This document shows, piece by piece, positions 52,010 through 62,589 of a DNA stretch of 64,000 bases; position 1 is the stretch's first letter, and the number at the start of each line of letters is the position of its first letter. The notes below the pieces were generated by a model that was given only the letters and a program-made list of their open reading frames with translations, had not been told where the DNA came from and ran no database searches. The position numbers and the translations under genes were made by a program. This DNA is from Caldilineaceae bacterium SB0661_bin_34 (GTDB lineage Bacteria; Chloroflexota; Anaerolineae; Caldilineales; Caldilineaceae), in contig VXMJ01000057.1 in the NCBI GenBank assembly GCA_009841145.1, forward strand, positions 1-64,000, given 5' to 3'.

Positions 52010-54175
52010 ATGTCTGTGCAGGCTGAAGTCCTGCAAACCATATCGAGACCGGTTGAGGCGTCCCTCCAGACCCTGTTGCGGCCTGTTCGATTTTTTAGGG
52101 ATTACAACCCAGACGACTTTCCCGCCGATCTGATGGCGGGCATTACGACCGGCATCATCCTGATCCCGCAGTCGATTGCCTACGCCCTGATTGCCGGCCT
52201 GCCGCCCGAAGTCGGCCTTTACACGGCGATCGTTGCCCCGATCGCCGCCGCATTGTGGGGTTCCAGCAATCACCTCCACACGGGTCCGACCAACGCAGAG
52301 TCGTTGCTGGTCCTCATGATTGTGAGTTCCGTCGCGACCAGCAGTGATCCGATCGAGTTCCTCCTGATCGCGGGACTCCTCACCGTGCTCATCGGTGTCA
52401 TGCGGCTGGCCTTGGGGTTGTTGCGGGCCGGATTCATCATTAATTTCATTTCCGACGCGGTCATGGTCGGCTTTACAGCTGGTGCCGGCCTGCTGATCAT
52501 CACGTTCCAACTAAGCGGTTTGCTGGGGCTGGACGTGGAACGGACGTTCACGTTCATCGATGCCGCGCGCACCCTCGGGCAGACGTGGGAGAGCCTGCAC
52601 TTCGTCAGCCTGGCCCTGGGTTTGGGCACGGTAATCCTGATTTTCGCGCTACCGCAGCTCCATCCTCGGTTGCCGTCGCTCTTCCTGTCCGTGTTCCTTA
52701 TGTCGGTGCTGGTGGCCTCGTTCGGCCTGGCTCACCGCGGTGTAAGCGTGATTGCGCCAGTGCCGGCCGTTCTGCCCCCTGTCGCCAATCTGCCCCTGAC
52801 GGATTTCCAGTTGGTCGCCAAGTTGATCCCGGGCGCCTCGGCCATTGCCCTGATCGGCTTGATCGAGGCCCTCACGATTGCCCGTTCGATCGCGAGCCAG
52901 ACCGGCCAACACCTGGACAACAACCAAGAAATCGTCGGGCAGGGAGTTGCCAACATTCTCGTCGGATTCCTGTCCGGATATTGCGCATCCGGCTCCTTCA
53001 CCCGCAGCAGGGTGAATCTCAACGCCGGCGGAAAAACCCCCATGACGACCCTTTTGTCTGGCGTGTTTGTACTGGTGGCCGTGCTTACCCTTGGTTGGGC
53101 CATCCGCTACCTGGCCAAGCCGGTGCTGGCAGGGTTCGTGATTGCCACCGCCATCACCCTCATCAACCTGCCCCACGCTCTTCAGATCCTGCGTACGAGC
53201 AAATCGGAAACCTTCATCATGCTCGTTACCTGGGGTTCGGTGTTCGTCTTCTCCCTAGTCGAAGCAGTGGCCATCGGCATCACCGCCTCGCTGCTCGTGT
53301 ACGTCTACAAGACCAGCCGACCCCGCGTGGTCCCACTGGTCCCGGACGCGAAGTTCAAGCACCTCCGCGAACGGAACCCCAACAAGGACCCGGTCTGTCC
53401 CCAACTGGACATCATCGCCATCGAAGGCGATTTGTACTTCGGGGCTGCGAACCATGTGGAGTACCTGCTGAGAAATCGGCTGGCGGATGCCGGACGCCAG
53501 TACTACGTTCTGCTGAACCTGCAGAACATGGTGAGGGTCGATATCAGCGGTGTCCACATGCTGGAGAATTATGTAAATGAAATCCGGGGCCAGGGAGGGG
53601 ATGTCTATTTCTTCAAGATGACGGACATCGCCCGGCGCCTGTTCACCTCTTCGGGTTTCATGGACTTGGTCGGCCCGGATCACTTCCTGCACGACGAAAA
53701 CGCCATCGACTACCTGTTCCATCGTGTGCTGAACCCCAAAGTGTGCATATACGACTGCCCCCTGCGTGTGTTCCGCGAATGTCAGAACCTGCCCAAAATC
53801 TCCATCCCCTTCCAGGACAAGGTCCAAGGCATGACTTCGTTGCCGTATGTACCCCTGATCCACGTGGAGGAGTTGGAGGGCCGATGCACGCGGCGGCCCC
53901 TGGACTTTGAACTCATTGACGTGCGGGAGGAGATGGAGTGGGACCGCGGCCACATTCAGGTGGCGAGGCACATGGCCTACTCGACCTTTAGCGTGGAGGA
54001 CCTGGATGTGACGCCCGACCGCGAGGTGGTGGTGATCTCCCGTTCCACCCGTCGCTCGCGCATCATCGCCTACGTGTTGATGGAGTCCGGTTTCAGCAAT
54101 GTCAAGGTGGTCGAAGGGGGCATGTCCGCCTGGATCGACGCCTCCTTCATGACCGCCATAAGCGTATACACATGA
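52010..54175 (+). CDS. SulP-family anion transporter with STAS and degenerate C-terminal rhodanese domains
   Basis: This 721-residue protein carries an N-terminal SulP transporter domain of about ten or more membrane segments (to about residue 430; signature GLPPEVGLYTAIVAP), then a STAS domain (about residues 460-570), then a rhodanese-like domain (about residues 620-715). The rhodanese active-site loop reads VVVISRSTRRS, so the expected cysteine is Ser677 and the following Gly is Thr680. It probably imports sulfate or another anion such as bicarbonate. ATG at 52010 follows GGAGG. It overlaps the next gene by four bases (ATGA). Confidence 0.9.
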   Translation: MSVQAEVLQTISRPVEASLQTLLRPVRFFRDYNPDDFPADLMAGITTGIILIPQSIAYALIAGLPPEVGLYTAIVAPIAAALWGSSNHLHTGPTNAESLLVLMIVSSVATSSDPIEFLLIAGLLTVLIGVMRLALGLLRAGFIINFISDAVMVGFTAGAGLLIITFQLSGLLGLDVERTFTFIDAARTLGQTWESLHFVSLALGLGTVILIFALPQLHPRLPSLFLSVFLMSVLVASFGLAHRGVSVIAPVPAVLPPVANLPLTDFQLVAKLIPGASAIALIGLIEALTIARSIASQTGQHLDNNQEIVGQGVANILVGFLSGYCASGSFTRSRVNLNAGGKTPMTTLLSGVFVLVAVLTLGWAIRYLAKPVLAGFVIATAITLINLPHALQILRTSKSETFIMLVTWGSVFVFSLVEAVAIGITASLLVYVYKTSRPRVVPLVPDAKFKHLRERNPNKDPVCPQLDIIAIEGDLYFGAANHVEYLLRNRLADAGRQYYVLLNLQNMVRVDISGVHMLENYVNEIRGQGGDVYFFKMTDIARRLFTSSGFMDLVGPDHFLHDENAIDYLFHRVLNPKVCIYDCPLRVFRECQNLPKISIPFQDKVQGMTSLPYVPLIHVEELEGRCTRRPLDFELIDVREEMEWDRGHIQVARHMAYSTFSVEDLDVTPDREVVVISRSTRRSRIIAYVLMESGFSNVKVVEGGMSAWIDASFMTAISVYT

Positions 54176-55266
54176 CGATTCCCAACAGCCGTCCGGCTTG
54201 GCCAAACCATGAGATACCGGAACATCCGGAACCCTACCCCTACGTCTTCATGGGATTCGAGCTGGCGCGGGCTACGGAAGCCGCAGCGCTGGCCGCAGGT
54301 CGGTATGTCGGTTTGGGGCTGCCCCAACAGGCGGACGAAGAGGCCTCTACAAGCCTGCTCAAAGAACTTGGCTGGCTACCGTGCCAAGGGTATGTTATTG
54401 GCCACGGGCACCGTGAGCGGGAGGTCCAGAATCCGGACAATCCGGATTTGTGGGTTGGAACGGGTTCCGGGCCGGAGATGGACGTGGTCTACGCCGCGGT
54501 CGATGGCGCAAACCTTCTGGCACAGGGCAGACCCGGTGCCGTCTCCGTGATTTGCGCCACGCCCCGGGACCAGATGTGGCTGCCCCGCTCGGCCCTCAAC
54601 ATGCAGAAAATCGTAGTGGATCGCAGGGTGGCAAAGGCCCTGGTACCGGAGTGTCTGGACGCGCCGCCCGGATGGGTCCTGGCCTTGGTGGCACGCGAAC
54701 TGGACAAGGACATCAGCGATTTGGTGGTCTGGGTACTCGACAGACCCCGCCACACCAACCTGGTATCTCAGATCCGTCTGGCGGGGGCCAGAGCCCAAAT
54801 CCGCATTGACGGCGACATCGCCGGTGCCTTGCTGGCGGGCAATCCGGACAGCCGGGTGGATGTGCTCATGGGCGTGGGCGGGGCGGTGGAGGGCCTCCTG
54901 GCAGCCGCCGGCGTCAAGGCCATGGGCGGGGCCATGGTGACCCGGCTGGCTCCGCGCGACGAGGAAGAGCGCAGGATGGTCCTGGACGAGGGACACGACC
55001 TGCAGACCATCCAGGCGCTTGACGACCTGGTCAAGACCAACGACATCTACTTCGCGGCCACCGGAATTACCGACGGCGAACTGATACGCGGTGTGACCTT
55101 TACGGGTCGGCTCGCGAAAACCCACTCCCTGATCCTGGGCGAAGGCGGTGTCAAGCGATTTGTGCAGTCCGAACACCCCATGCGCGGCGGTCGTTCGATT
55201 GGCATGCAGGACAGTCACACCGTGCGCGCAGCCGATCCGGAAGCCGTCAGCGTTCCGCGATTGTGA
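54172..55266 (+). CDS. GlpX-like (class II fructose-1,6-bisphosphatase family) protein with altered active site
   Basis: This 364-residue protein matches GlpX over its whole length: ELARATEAAALAAGR, RIDGDIAGALL, MGVGGAVEGLLAA and FAATGITDGELIRG. From memory of E. coli GlpX, ligand positions Glu57, Glu59 and Asp61 (IGEGEID) are here His78, His80 and Glu82 (IGHGHRE), Asp85 is Ala108, and Thr90 is Ala113; the Asp33 equivalent remains (Asp55). Canonical metal-dependent bisphosphatase activity is therefore doubtful. Translationally coupled to the SulP gene; its last 20 bases overlap a convergent enolase-superfamily gene. Confidence 0.88.
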   Translation: MTIPNSRPAWPNHEIPEHPEPYPYVFMGFELARATEAAALAAGRYVGLGLPQQADEEASTSLLKELGWLPCQGYVIGHGHREREVQNPDNPDLWVGTGSGPEMDVVYAAVDGANLLAQGRPGAVSVICATPRDQMWLPRSALNMQKIVVDRRVAKALVPECLDAPPGWVLALVARELDKDISDLVVWVLDRPRHTNLVSQIRLAGARAQIRIDGDIAGALLAGNPDSRVDVLMGVGGAVEGLLAAAGVKAMGGAMVTRLAPRDEEERRMVLDEGHDLQTIQALDDLVKTNDIYFAATGITDGELIRGVTFTGRLAKTHSLILGEGGVKRFVQSEHPMRGGRSIGMQDSHTVRAADPEAVSVPRL

Positions 55267-56431
55267 TGTCCCCCGCGTGCGCGGCGATGAAGTCCCAGTC
55301 GTAGACAACACCCAGGCCCGGTCCCTGCGGCACCGGGACGCAGCCATCCTCGTCCAACGCCTCTGGGTGATCCAGATAGCCGCAGGCATATATCGGAGGA
55401 ACGCAATTCGGCATGTCCGGACCGATGAGTGCCATCTCGTACATGTGCGTGTTCGGCAGCGCTGACATCAGCGCCCGGTGACCAGGCCCGCACGCGTGCA
55501 GTTGCAGGTCGAACCCGAGCGCCTGGCACACGTGTGCGATTTTCAAGGCTCCGGTAATGCCCATGTCGTATTCGGGATCGACATGCACCATGTCGCACGC
55601 ACCGTCCAGCAGAAAGTTCGCCTTCAGTTCGATGCCGCGCACATGTTCGCCCACGAGCAGCGGTGTCCGCAGCCGTTCACGCAGCCGGCGATGGCTGCGC
55701 GCCGAGGTTCCGCTGTCGCGGTAGGGATCCTCGTACCAGAAAAATCCGGCCTCGTCGCAGGCCTGGCCGACGTACAGGGCATCCATCCAGGTACGCAGCT
55801 GGCAGGCCGGATCCAGCATCAGCCTCCAGTCATTGCCCACGGCCGCACGCACGGCCAAGGCGTTCTCGGCCTCCTCGCGGGCGTCGCCTTCGTGCCAGCC
55901 ATGGATTTTGAAGCCCCGAAAACCTGCTGCCCGGCATTCGCGGGCGTAGTCGACATAGGCTTCAATGCTGTCGAGGCCACCCGGTTCGCGCTGACCGTGA
56001 TAGGTGCTGGCATAGGTCGGCAACCGAGAGCGAAACCCTCCGAGCATGGCTGAGACGGAAACTCCGTGTGCCTTGCCGGCCAGATCCCAGAGGGCCAGAT
56101 CGAAGGACCCGTGTCCCATATGGTCGTAGGCGCGTGCCTCTCGCTTCAACTCCTCGTAAATCAGTTCCCGCTGCAGGGGATTCCGGCCCAGCAGCAAGGG
56201 TGCCAGCATCCGCATCTGCCCGAGTGTGGATTCGGTACCCACCCAATGCGTTACATACTCCCCGCTCAACCCTTCGTCGCAGAGAATGCGCACCGCGAAG
56301 CGCCGAACCGGCAACGAGCCGTCCCGGTCGGCAACCATGTTGCCGACGCCCTGGGCATCGTGAACTCCAAGGGACAGACCGGCAACCTGAAATGTGAATG
56401 GGTGGATCTCCACGCGGCGGATTTGGCTCAT
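55247..56431 (-). CDS. Enolase-superfamily (mandelate racemase-type) protein
   Basis: This third enolase-superfamily gene of the window encodes 394 residues. Metal ligands appear in LMLDPACQL, WYEDPYR and VGEHVRG, with a KxH motif (FKIHGWHEG) and a C-terminal histidine in LQLHACGPGHR. This arrangement resembles L-fuconate or other acid-sugar dehydratases less clearly than the two paralogues. The ATG at 56431 has no clear ribosome-binding site. It is convergent with the GlpX-like gene and overlaps it by 20 bases; its own promoter region is shared with the divergent valS leader. Confidence 0.86.
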   Translation of the reverse strand: MSQIRRVEIHPFTFQVAGLSLGVHDAQGVGNMVADRDGSLPVRRFAVRILCDEGLSGEYVTHWVGTESTLGQMRMLAPLLLGRNPLQRELIYEELKREARAYDHMGHGSFDLALWDLAGKAHGVSVSAMLGGFRSRLPTYASTYHGQREPGGLDSIEAYVDYARECRAAGFRGFKIHGWHEGDAREEAENALAVRAAVGNDWRLMLDPACQLRTWMDALYVGQACDEAGFFWYEDPYRDSGTSARSHRRLRERLRTPLLVGEHVRGIELKANFLLDGACDMVHVDPEYDMGITGALKIAHVCQALGFDLQLHACGPGHRALMSALPNTHMYEMALIGPDMPNCVPPIYACGYLDHPEALDEDGCVPVPQGPGLGVVYDWDFIAAHAGDITIAER

Positions 56432-56664
56432 GGCTATGGCACCGAATGCATGGTGGGAAGGGAAGCGGCCTTGATCCTACCCGCAGGCTGTAGTCGCTAA
56501 GGACCTTGGGCAGATCCAAGCCGTTGATCGGCACCTGAAACCAACCGGTGGACACTTACCAGTCTACCCCGGTACCTCGGCCACATCGCAGCCCCGCACA
56601 GACGGTTCAAGCTTCCTGCCCGTTGCAGACTTCGGCCGGCAGCCAACACAAGGAACAGTCCGGC

Positions 56665-56694
56665 TTGACCGCTGCCCGGCAGCCTGCCTATACT
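56665..56694 (+). promoter_or_regulatory. Sigma-70-type promoter of valS
   Basis: TTGACC (56665-56670) and TATACT (56689-56694) are separated by 18 bases, upstream of the T-box leader. Transcription would start near 56701. Confidence 0.75.
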
Positions 56695-56699
56695 GAAAG

Positions 56700-56956
56700 C
56701 AGTTCAGCAGAGAACTGGATCGCACCGGACCAGTACCTGCCCAACGCAGCTGCAGAGAAGAGGGCCGCAAGGCTGAAAGCCCTCCGCTGGCAGTAGGCAG
56801 TGAAGTCACCGGGAAGCCAGGGCAGGTGAATCGGCGGACAGCCTGCTTCGGGTCAGCCCGTTACAGCTGCGCAAGAGAGCGGCGCCGGTTGCAACGGGTG
56901 CCGAATCAAGGTGGTACCGCGGAGACCGCTTCGTCCTTGTACGAGCGGTCTTTTTT
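56700..56956 (+). promoter_or_regulatory. T-box riboswitch controlling valS
   Basis: The leader has the T-box sequence AAGGTGGTACCGCGG (56908-56922), whose TGGT can pair with the ACCA end of uncharged tRNA-Val. A long Stem I is closed by ACCTGCCC/GGGCAGGT (56735-56742 with 56820-56827), with an upper helix GAGGGC/GCCCTC (56760-56765 with 56779-56784). A GTC valine codon in GAAGTCACC (about 56803-56811) is a plausible specifier. Uncharged tRNA-Val would stabilise the antiterminator and allow valS transcription. The specifier assignment is inference; the T-box and terminator are clear. Confidence 0.9.
56923..56956 (+). terminator. Regulated terminator of the valS T-box leader
   Basis: An 8-bp stem AGACCGCT/AGCGGTCT (56923-56930 with 56944-56951) precedes a run of six Ts (56951-56956). 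Its left arm follows directly on the T-box sequence, as expected for mutually exclusive antiterminator and terminator folds. Confidence 0.9.
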
Positions 56957-56983
56957 GTTGCCCACAACAACGGACTCACGGCG

Positions 56984-59698
56984 ATGCCCAGCAACGTAAG
57001 CCAGGCCTGGAACCCGTCCCAACACGAGGAAGCCCTGTATCGGGCGTGGGAAGAGGCTGGATATTTCCGGCCCGAGACCCAGGTCGCCCTGGGTCAGGCG
57101 GACCCCGAAAAGGACCCCTTCGTGATCGCCATGCCGCCGCCCAACGTGACCGGCGCGCTGCACCTCGGCCACGCCATCATGGACGCGGTTGAGGACTTCC
57201 TGGTGCGGTACCGACGCATGCAGGGCCATCCCACACTCTGGGTGCCGGGAACCGATCACGCGGGCATCGCCACACAAAGCGTTGTGGAGAGACATCTGGA
57301 GGCGCAAGGCACCAGTCGGTCGGATTTGGGCAGGGAAGCCTTCGAACAGGAGGTCTGGGCCTGGAAGGACGAGTATCACCAACGTATCTCGAGCCAACAA
57401 CGACGCATGGGCATCGCATGCGACTGGAAACGGGAGCGGTTTACGTTGGATCCCGGCCTCTCCCGCGCGGTGCGGTCATCGTTCGTCCAGTTGTACCGTG
57501 AAGGTCTGATCTACCGCAAGCACTACTTGGTGAACTGGTCGCCCCGCCTTCAGACGGCGGTGTCGGACCTTGAAGTTGAGTACAGCGAAGAGACGGGAAC
57601 CCTCTACACGTTTCGCTATCCCCTGGAAGACGGTGACGAGTTCATTCCCGTCTCCACCACAAGGCCGGAGACGATCCTGGGGGATACCGGTGTGGCCGTG
57701 CACCCGGACGACGACCGCTACCGCCGGTTCATTGGCCGCCACGCCGTGGTGCCGGTCATGAACCGGCGCATCCCGGTGATCGCCGACGAAGCCGTGGACA
57801 AGGATTTCGGGACCGGAGCCCTCAAAATCACCCCCGGCCATGACCATACCGATTACGAGATCGGCTCGCGCCACGATCTTTCGACCGTGACGGTCCTGGA
57901 CAGGCATGGCAACCTCAACGAGAACGCCGGCAGGTTCGCGGGTCTGGATCGTGAGACGGGACGCAGGCATGTCTGGGAGGCACTGGAACAGGAGGGGCTG
58001 GCAATCGGCACGGTACAGCACCTGCAGAGGGTGCCCAGATCCCAGCGTTCGGGCGAAATCATCGAGCCCAGACTGAGTCTGCAATGGTTCGTGTCCATGC
58101 AGGACATGGCTGCCGCCGCGTCGGATGCGGTGCGCAGCGGCGAGATCCGGATCGTGCCCGAACGGTTCGAGGCCGTGTTCCACAACTGGCTCGACAACAT
58201 TCGCGACTGGTGCATTTCCAGACAGCTGTGGTGGGGACATCGCATACCTGTCTGGTACGGCCCGGACGATCACGAGTTCTGCGCCATGGACGAAGACGAA
58301 GCCCGTATGCAGGCGCGGGCACACTACGGACGCGATATAAACCTGCGTCAGGACCCGGATGTCCTGGACACGTGGTACAGCAGTGGCCTGTGGCCCTTCA
58401 GCATCCTGGGTTGGCCGGAAGACACCCAAGACATGCGGGACTGGTATCCGACCACGGTGCTGGAGACCGGTTACGACATCATCTTCTTCTGGGTGGCCCG
58501 CATGATCATGATGGGGCTCAAGTTCACCGGGCGCATTCCCTTCCACACGGTCTACCTGCACGGCCTGGTGCGTGCCGAGAGTGGCGAGAAGATGAGCAAG
58601 TCGCTTGGCAACGCCGTCGATCCCCTCGACCTCATTGCCGAATACGGTGCCGACGCGCTGCGGTACTCGCTGTTGACCGGGATCACGCCGGGCAACGACG
58701 TGCAATTGAGTACCCAACGCCTGCAAAGCAACCGGAACTTCGGGAACAAGCTTTGGAACGCCGCCCGGTTCGCATCGATGCACCTGGACGGCGTGGACCT
58801 CGCCTTGACCGAACCCGCCAACCGATTCCAAACAGCGTACGCGGTGGATCGGGAGCGGCTGACCTGTCTGGCCAACCAGTGGATCCATGATCGGTGCCAA
58901 GCCGTCACGGCGGATGTCACGCGCTTGATCGACAGCTGGCAGATTGGCGAGGCCGGAGCCATTCTCCATAATTTCGTTTGGCACGAATTCTGCGACTGGT
59001 ACCTGGAGTCGGCCAAGGTGTATCTCCAGAGCGGTCAAGTGGACACGGTGGCCGAAACCCGTCGCACCATCGCCTGGAGTCTGGAACGAATCCTCCGGCT
59101 GTTGCATCCCTACCTGCCGTTCCTAACGGAAGCGGTTTGGAAGCAACTGCCCGGTATTCCCGAGCGTGCCGCAACCCTCATGATGGCCCGGTGGCCGGAT
59201 GCGGAACGTGTGCAGCCCGGATCCGGGCGCGACTACGCCCTGATCCAGGACATCGTCCGCACCGTCCGCAATCTCAGGTCGGAGTACCGCCTGGACCCCG
59301 GCCGACGCTTGGATGCATGGCTCGTGTCGCAGAAGGATTCCGAACTCCTCACCCGGAACCGTGACATCCTGTGCTCGCTGGCCAGGCTGGATGCGGGGTC
59401 GCTGCAAATCCAAACCGAAACCCCGGCCCAATCACAAACGGCCACCGCAACCTCGGGACCGGTAACCATTCATTTGCCCCTGGCCGGAATTCTCGACATT
59501 CCGGCAGAGCGCACGCGGTTGGCCAAGGACCTCGAATCCCTCGAGGCCAGACGCGGACACGCCGTTCGCATGCTGGACAATCCCGGCTTTGTCGCCAAGG
59601 CTCCTTCGGAAGTGGTTCAACGGGAACGGGACAAGGTCAACGGTTTGACCTCTGAAATCGAACAGACGCGGACACGCCTGCTCGCTTTGGGGACCTGA
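56984..59698 (+). CDS. valS: Valine-tRNA ligase
   Basis: This class I aminoacyl-tRNA synthetase charges tRNA-Val. The 904-residue protein has the HIGH-type motif PNVTGALHLGHA (about residue 52), the WVPGTDHAGIATQ motif, a CP1 editing domain with the TTRPETILGDTG signature, DIIFFWVARMIMMG, and the KMSKS loop EKMSKSLGNAVDP. A C-terminal coiled coil (ERTRLAKDLESLEARRGHA) is present as in other ValS. Expression is controlled by the T-box leader upstream. No odd residues noticed. Confidence 0.97.
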   Translation: MPSNVSQAWNPSQHEEALYRAWEEAGYFRPETQVALGQADPEKDPFVIAMPPPNVTGALHLGHAIMDAVEDFLVRYRRMQGHPTLWVPGTDHAGIATQSVVERHLEAQGTSRSDLGREAFEQEVWAWKDEYHQRISSQQRRMGIACDWKRERFTLDPGLSRAVRSSFVQLYREGLIYRKHYLVNWSPRLQTAVSDLEVEYSEETGTLYTFRYPLEDGDEFIPVSTTRPETILGDTGVAVHPDDDRYRRFIGRHAVVPVMNRRIPVIADEAVDKDFGTGALKITPGHDHTDYEIGSRHDLSTVTVLDRHGNLNENAGRFAGLDRETGRRHVWEALEQEGLAIGTVQHLQRVPRSQRSGEIIEPRLSLQWFVSMQDMAAAASDAVRSGEIRIVPERFEAVFHNWLDNIRDWCISRQLWWGHRIPVWYGPDDHEFCAMDEDEARMQARAHYGRDINLRQDPDVLDTWYSSGLWPFSILGWPEDTQDMRDWYPTTVLETGYDIIFFWVARMIMMGLKFTGRIPFHTVYLHGLVRAESGEKMSKSLGNAVDPLDLIAEYGADALRYSLLTGITPGNDVQLSTQRLQSNRNFGNKLWNAARFASMHLDGVDLALTEPANRFQTAYAVDRERLTCLANQWIHDRCQAVTADVTRLIDSWQIGEAGAILHNFVWHEFCDWYLESAKVYLQSGQVDTVAETRRTIAWSLERILRLLHPYLPFLTEAVWKQLPGIPERAATLMMARWPDAERVQPGSGRDYALIQDIVRTVRNLRSEYRLDPGRRLDAWLVSQKDSELLTRNRDILCSLARLDAGSLQIQTETPAQSQTATATSGPVTIHLPLAGILDIPAERTRLAKDLESLEARRGHAVRMLDNPGFVAKAPSEVVQRERDKVNGLTSEIEQTRTRLLALGT

Positions 59699-59773
59699 TT
59701 CAAGGATCCATACCGCTGATGAATCCGCATTTTCCAACCCTGTGCGATCCAGCCCGGCAACCGACTGCTGTGC

Positions 59774-59779
59774 TACAAT
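59774..59779 (+). promoter_or_regulatory. Possible -10 element for the Rieske-cytochrome operon
   Basis: TACAAT lies in the 287-base gap after valS and 207 bases before the Rieske start. No convincing -35 hexamer accompanies it. The rest of the gap shows no other feature. Confidence 0.35.
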
Positions 59780-59985
59780 CCGCGCCGTTACCGGGGCCAC
59801 AAGCACGTAGATTTTTTAGCCTTTCCGCCGTTGCTGACTGTTGGTGAGCCGACCCCCACAGTTTGTTGATTGCTGCTCGTGTTTCCGCTATCGCCCCCTG
59901 CCTTCTTCCCTGACTCCAGTCATCGCCCCGATCGTCCGCATCCTGCCTTAGATGGCCAGGATGGTTCCAACGCGTAGTCAATCCC

Positions 59986-60906
59986 GTGGCTGAACTCTCA
60001 TCCGCCGGCCAGGCGCACATCCTGGAAGCCAAGCGAAGAGCCGCCGAAAGGCTGGGCATTCCGTTTGATCCGGAGGCCACAGACGCGGCACCGGCCCCAT
60101 CTGCCACCGAAGCTCCATCGGTTCCGGAACCGGAGGCACGCACCGACCCGCCTGCAACGGAAGCTTCCGTTGCGGCGGAAACGGAAACGGCGCCCTCGAT
60201 TGACGCAGAAGCCCCCGAACCGCCCGTCTCTCAGGCTGATACAGCCCCGGCGGCGACTACCCCGTCACCCGAACCCGCGGCTCCTGCGGCAACCCCGGCC
60301 AGGCCGCAACCCAGTCCGGCCGCTCCCGCCGCGCCGCCCGAGCCGGAAGTGGCGGAACCCACCTACTTCCAGAGCCAGGTCCGGACCGTAAACCGAAGGG
60401 AGTTCCTCGCCTATTCCTGGACCGCGGCCGTGGGTGTCGTCACCGCCCAGAGTTTGGTCGCCACCGGCCTGCTCATGTACCCGCGGTTCAAGGCAGGCGA
60501 ATTCGGCGGCGACTTCCTGCTCGGTTCCTCGTCCGGCTTGCCGTCGTTGGAAGCGGCGCCGCAAAGCGACCCGATCGGGAAGTTCTGGCTGGTCAACACC
60601 GACGAGGGCCCGCGTGCCCTTTACATGGTATGCACGCACTTGGGCTGTCTCTTCAAGTGGGTTGACGCCAACAAGCGCTTCGAATGCCCTTGCCATGGTT
60701 CCAAATTCACGCGCGAAGGGGTCTATATCGAAGGACCCGCGCCCCGCAGCCTGGACCAGTTTGTGATTGAAGTAACGCAAGACGGCAGCGTCGTGGCTTC
60801 CACCCAAAGCGCGGATGGCGGTATCCAGCCCCCGGGCACGCCTACCGAAGGCACCGAAATCGTGGTCAAGACGGGCAGCAGAATTCAGGGACCAGCCATT
60901 CCGTAG
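59986..60906 (+). CDS. Rieske iron-sulfur protein with long Ala/Pro/Glu-rich N-terminal extension
   Basis: This is the Rieske 2Fe-2S subunit of a quinol-oxidising bc-type complex, 306 residues. Cluster ligands are Cys216/His218 in CTHLGC and Cys234/His237 in CPCHGS, with the second cysteines forming the usual disulfide. A twin-arginine motif ([10 protein letters not shown], residues 136-145) leads into a membrane segment (about 143-164), the standard Tat-anchored Rieske entry. Residues 30-125 are low-complexity Ala/Pro/Glu, unusual for the family. The start is a GTG at 59986. Operon: Rieske, cytochrome b, cytochrome c. Confidence 0.93.
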   Translation: MAELSSAGQAHILEAKRRAAERLGIPFDPEATDAAPAPSATEAPSVPEPEARTDPPATEASVAAETETAPSIDAEAPEPPVSQADTAPAATTPSPEPAAPAATPARPQPSPAAPAAPPEPEVAEPTYFQSQVRTVNRREFLAYSWTAAVGVVTAQSLVATGLLMYPRFKAGEFGGDFLLGSSSGLPSLEAAPQSDPIGKFWLVNTDEGPRALYMVCTHLGCLFKWVDANKRFECPCHGSKFTREGVYIEGPAPRSLDQFVIEVTQDGSVVASTQSADGGIQPPGTPTEGTEIVVKTGSRIQGPAIP

Positions 60907-60910
60907 TTCG

Positions 60911-62536
<1,626 letters not shown>

Positions 62537-62589
62537 GCCATCCGGGCCATCCGGCATCGCAAGCCCGTTTCAAACCCAAGAACTGTTTG

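Noticed and set aside
57476-59107. 543-codon minus-strand frame opposite valS
   Set aside because: It is a shadow of valS, with repetitive His/Val/Gly-rich composition and no family resemblance.
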